Made by a program: the position numbers and the translations under genes. Below the pieces are notes generated by a model, which was not told where the DNA came from, made no database searches, and was given only the letters and a program-made list of their open reading frames with translations. From Virgibacillus subterraneus (lineage in GTDB: Bacteria; Bacillota; Bacilli; Bacillales; Amphibacillaceae), in NCBI RefSeq assembly GCF_900110695.1, contig NZ_FOEH01000001.1, forward strand, positions 992,001 through 1,056,000: a DNA stretch of 64,000 bases. The letters run 5' to 3'. Of this stretch, positions 63,524-64,000 are shown one piece after another. Numbering within the stretch: the stretch's first letter is position 1; each line of letters begins with the position of its first letter.

Positions 63524-64000
63524 ATGATAGAATACGAAAATATTGAACGTATTTTTAGAAAGTACATGGATGATGACTACTTTTCTGGCTGTGTATGTTA
63601 CATATCGGTAAATGGAAAAAAAGCCTATCATAAGGCATTTGGGTTATCAAACCAAGTTGAAGGAACACAGTGTAACCTTGATACTGTTTTTGACCTTGCG
63701 AGTGTTACTAAAATAGTAACTTCAACGGTTATTTTAAAAATGATTTCTGAAAACGCTTTATCTTTAACTACAAAACTTGAAAAATGTTTGCCGCAATCAG
63801 TGCAAAATTCAGTATTAGCACCTATTACTATTAAGCAATTACTGACACATAGCAGCGGGTTGAAGGCATGGCACTCTTTTTATGCATACACGAAGGGCGA
63901 TTCCTTATTTGCGATATTGAATTCTATTGATTTGACACATAAGGAAGGTAGAAAAGTAGTTTATAGTGATTTAAATTTTATATTACTTGGAGAAGTGATT
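63524..64000 (+). CDS. Beta-lactamase-family serine hydrolase, 3'-truncated by the window edge
   Basis: The 159 residues visible show the class C/penicillin-binding fold: SxxK motif ASVTK with Ser60 and Lys63, THSSGLK, and the YSDLNF motif near the edge. No signal peptide, so cytoplasmic, unlike many members. Overall similar to serine hydrolases of the YbbE/AmiE type in muropeptide-recycling operons. ATG 63524 with AGGTGG about 7 bases upstream; 14 bases after the RpiR gene, so same operon. The remainder lies beyond base 64000. Confidence 0.85.
   Translation, partial: MIEYENIERIFRKYMDDDYFSGCVCYISVNGKKAYHKAFGLSNQVEGTQCNLDTVFDLASVTKIVTSTVILKMISENALSLTTKLEKCLPQSVQNSVLAPITIKQLLTHSSGLKAWHSFYAYTKGDSLFAILNSIDLTHKEGRKVVYSDLNFILLGEVI

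Overview
The window reads as chromosome of a low-GC, spore-forming member of the Bacillaceae, probably a salt-tolerant one of the Virgibacillus/Oceanobacillus/Lentibacillus kind. The evidence is strong AGGAGG ribosome binding sites, frequent TTG/GTG starts, a YtaF-type membrane protein, a Gram-positive lipobox binding protein, two NhaC-type Na+/H+ antiporters and a Bacillus-style maltodextrin locus. I see no rRNA, tRNA, CRISPR array, prophage or complete insertion sequence. The genus is an inference from gene content only.

Layout. (1) 1-9075: an aromatic amino acid catabolic operon with phenylalanine dehydrogenase (5' end outside the window), a complete four-gene 2-oxo acid dehydrogenase complex, an NhaC-family carrier, and the lower homoprotocatechuate enzymes HpaG (split into two genes) and HpaF. 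(2) 9218-16305: an SDR with a degenerate active site, YtaF, topoisomerase III, a second NhaC antiporter and an MBL-fold hydrolase. (3) 16534-24396: a beta-oxidation operon bracketed by two SCP2 sterol-carrier proteins. It holds two overlapping acyl-CoA dehydrogenases (one lacking the catalytic glutamate), enoyl-CoA hydratase, SDR, thiolase and acyl-CoA ligase, and it converges on a LuxR-type regulator. (4) 26776-29420: a secreted/membrane triplet with DUF6230-like and DUF6114-like members best known from actinobacteria, behind a perfect-consensus cre site. (5) 29576-35198: an FAD oxidoreductase, a DUF4870-like protein, a STAND-ATPase LuxR regulator and small metal-binding proteins. (6) 35560-46633: a KaiC-like ATPase, a small probable winged-helix protein and a third LuxR regulator, followed by a full monoderm Tad (type IVb) pilus locus: Flp pilin, TadV, TadE, TadG-like, CpaB, TadZ, TadA, TadB, TadC. 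(7) 47058-60314: YyaL, then a divergent maltodextrin locus (two GH13 enzymes leftward; binding protein, two permeases, GH31 alpha-glucosidase and LacI regulator rightward) with a well-resolved promoter and operator pair. (8) 61005-64000: a frameshifted pRiA4b ORF-3-like gene, a flavodoxin, an RpiR/MurR-type regulator and the start of a serine hydrolase.

The non-coding space is unusually structured. A ~0.5 kb element with 52-bp internal tandem units occurs twice (12933 and 33632). A shorter two-hairpin repeat recurs in many gaps. A 141-bp inverted-repeat element lies in front of the first nhaC, and a 21-bp tandem array lies downstream of the tad operon. The most promising biology is the KaiC/LuxR-linked Tad pilus with an SH3-tailed CpaB, the SCP2-flanked oxidation operon with an asymmetric dehydrogenase pair, and the DUF6230/DUF6114 secreted triplet.
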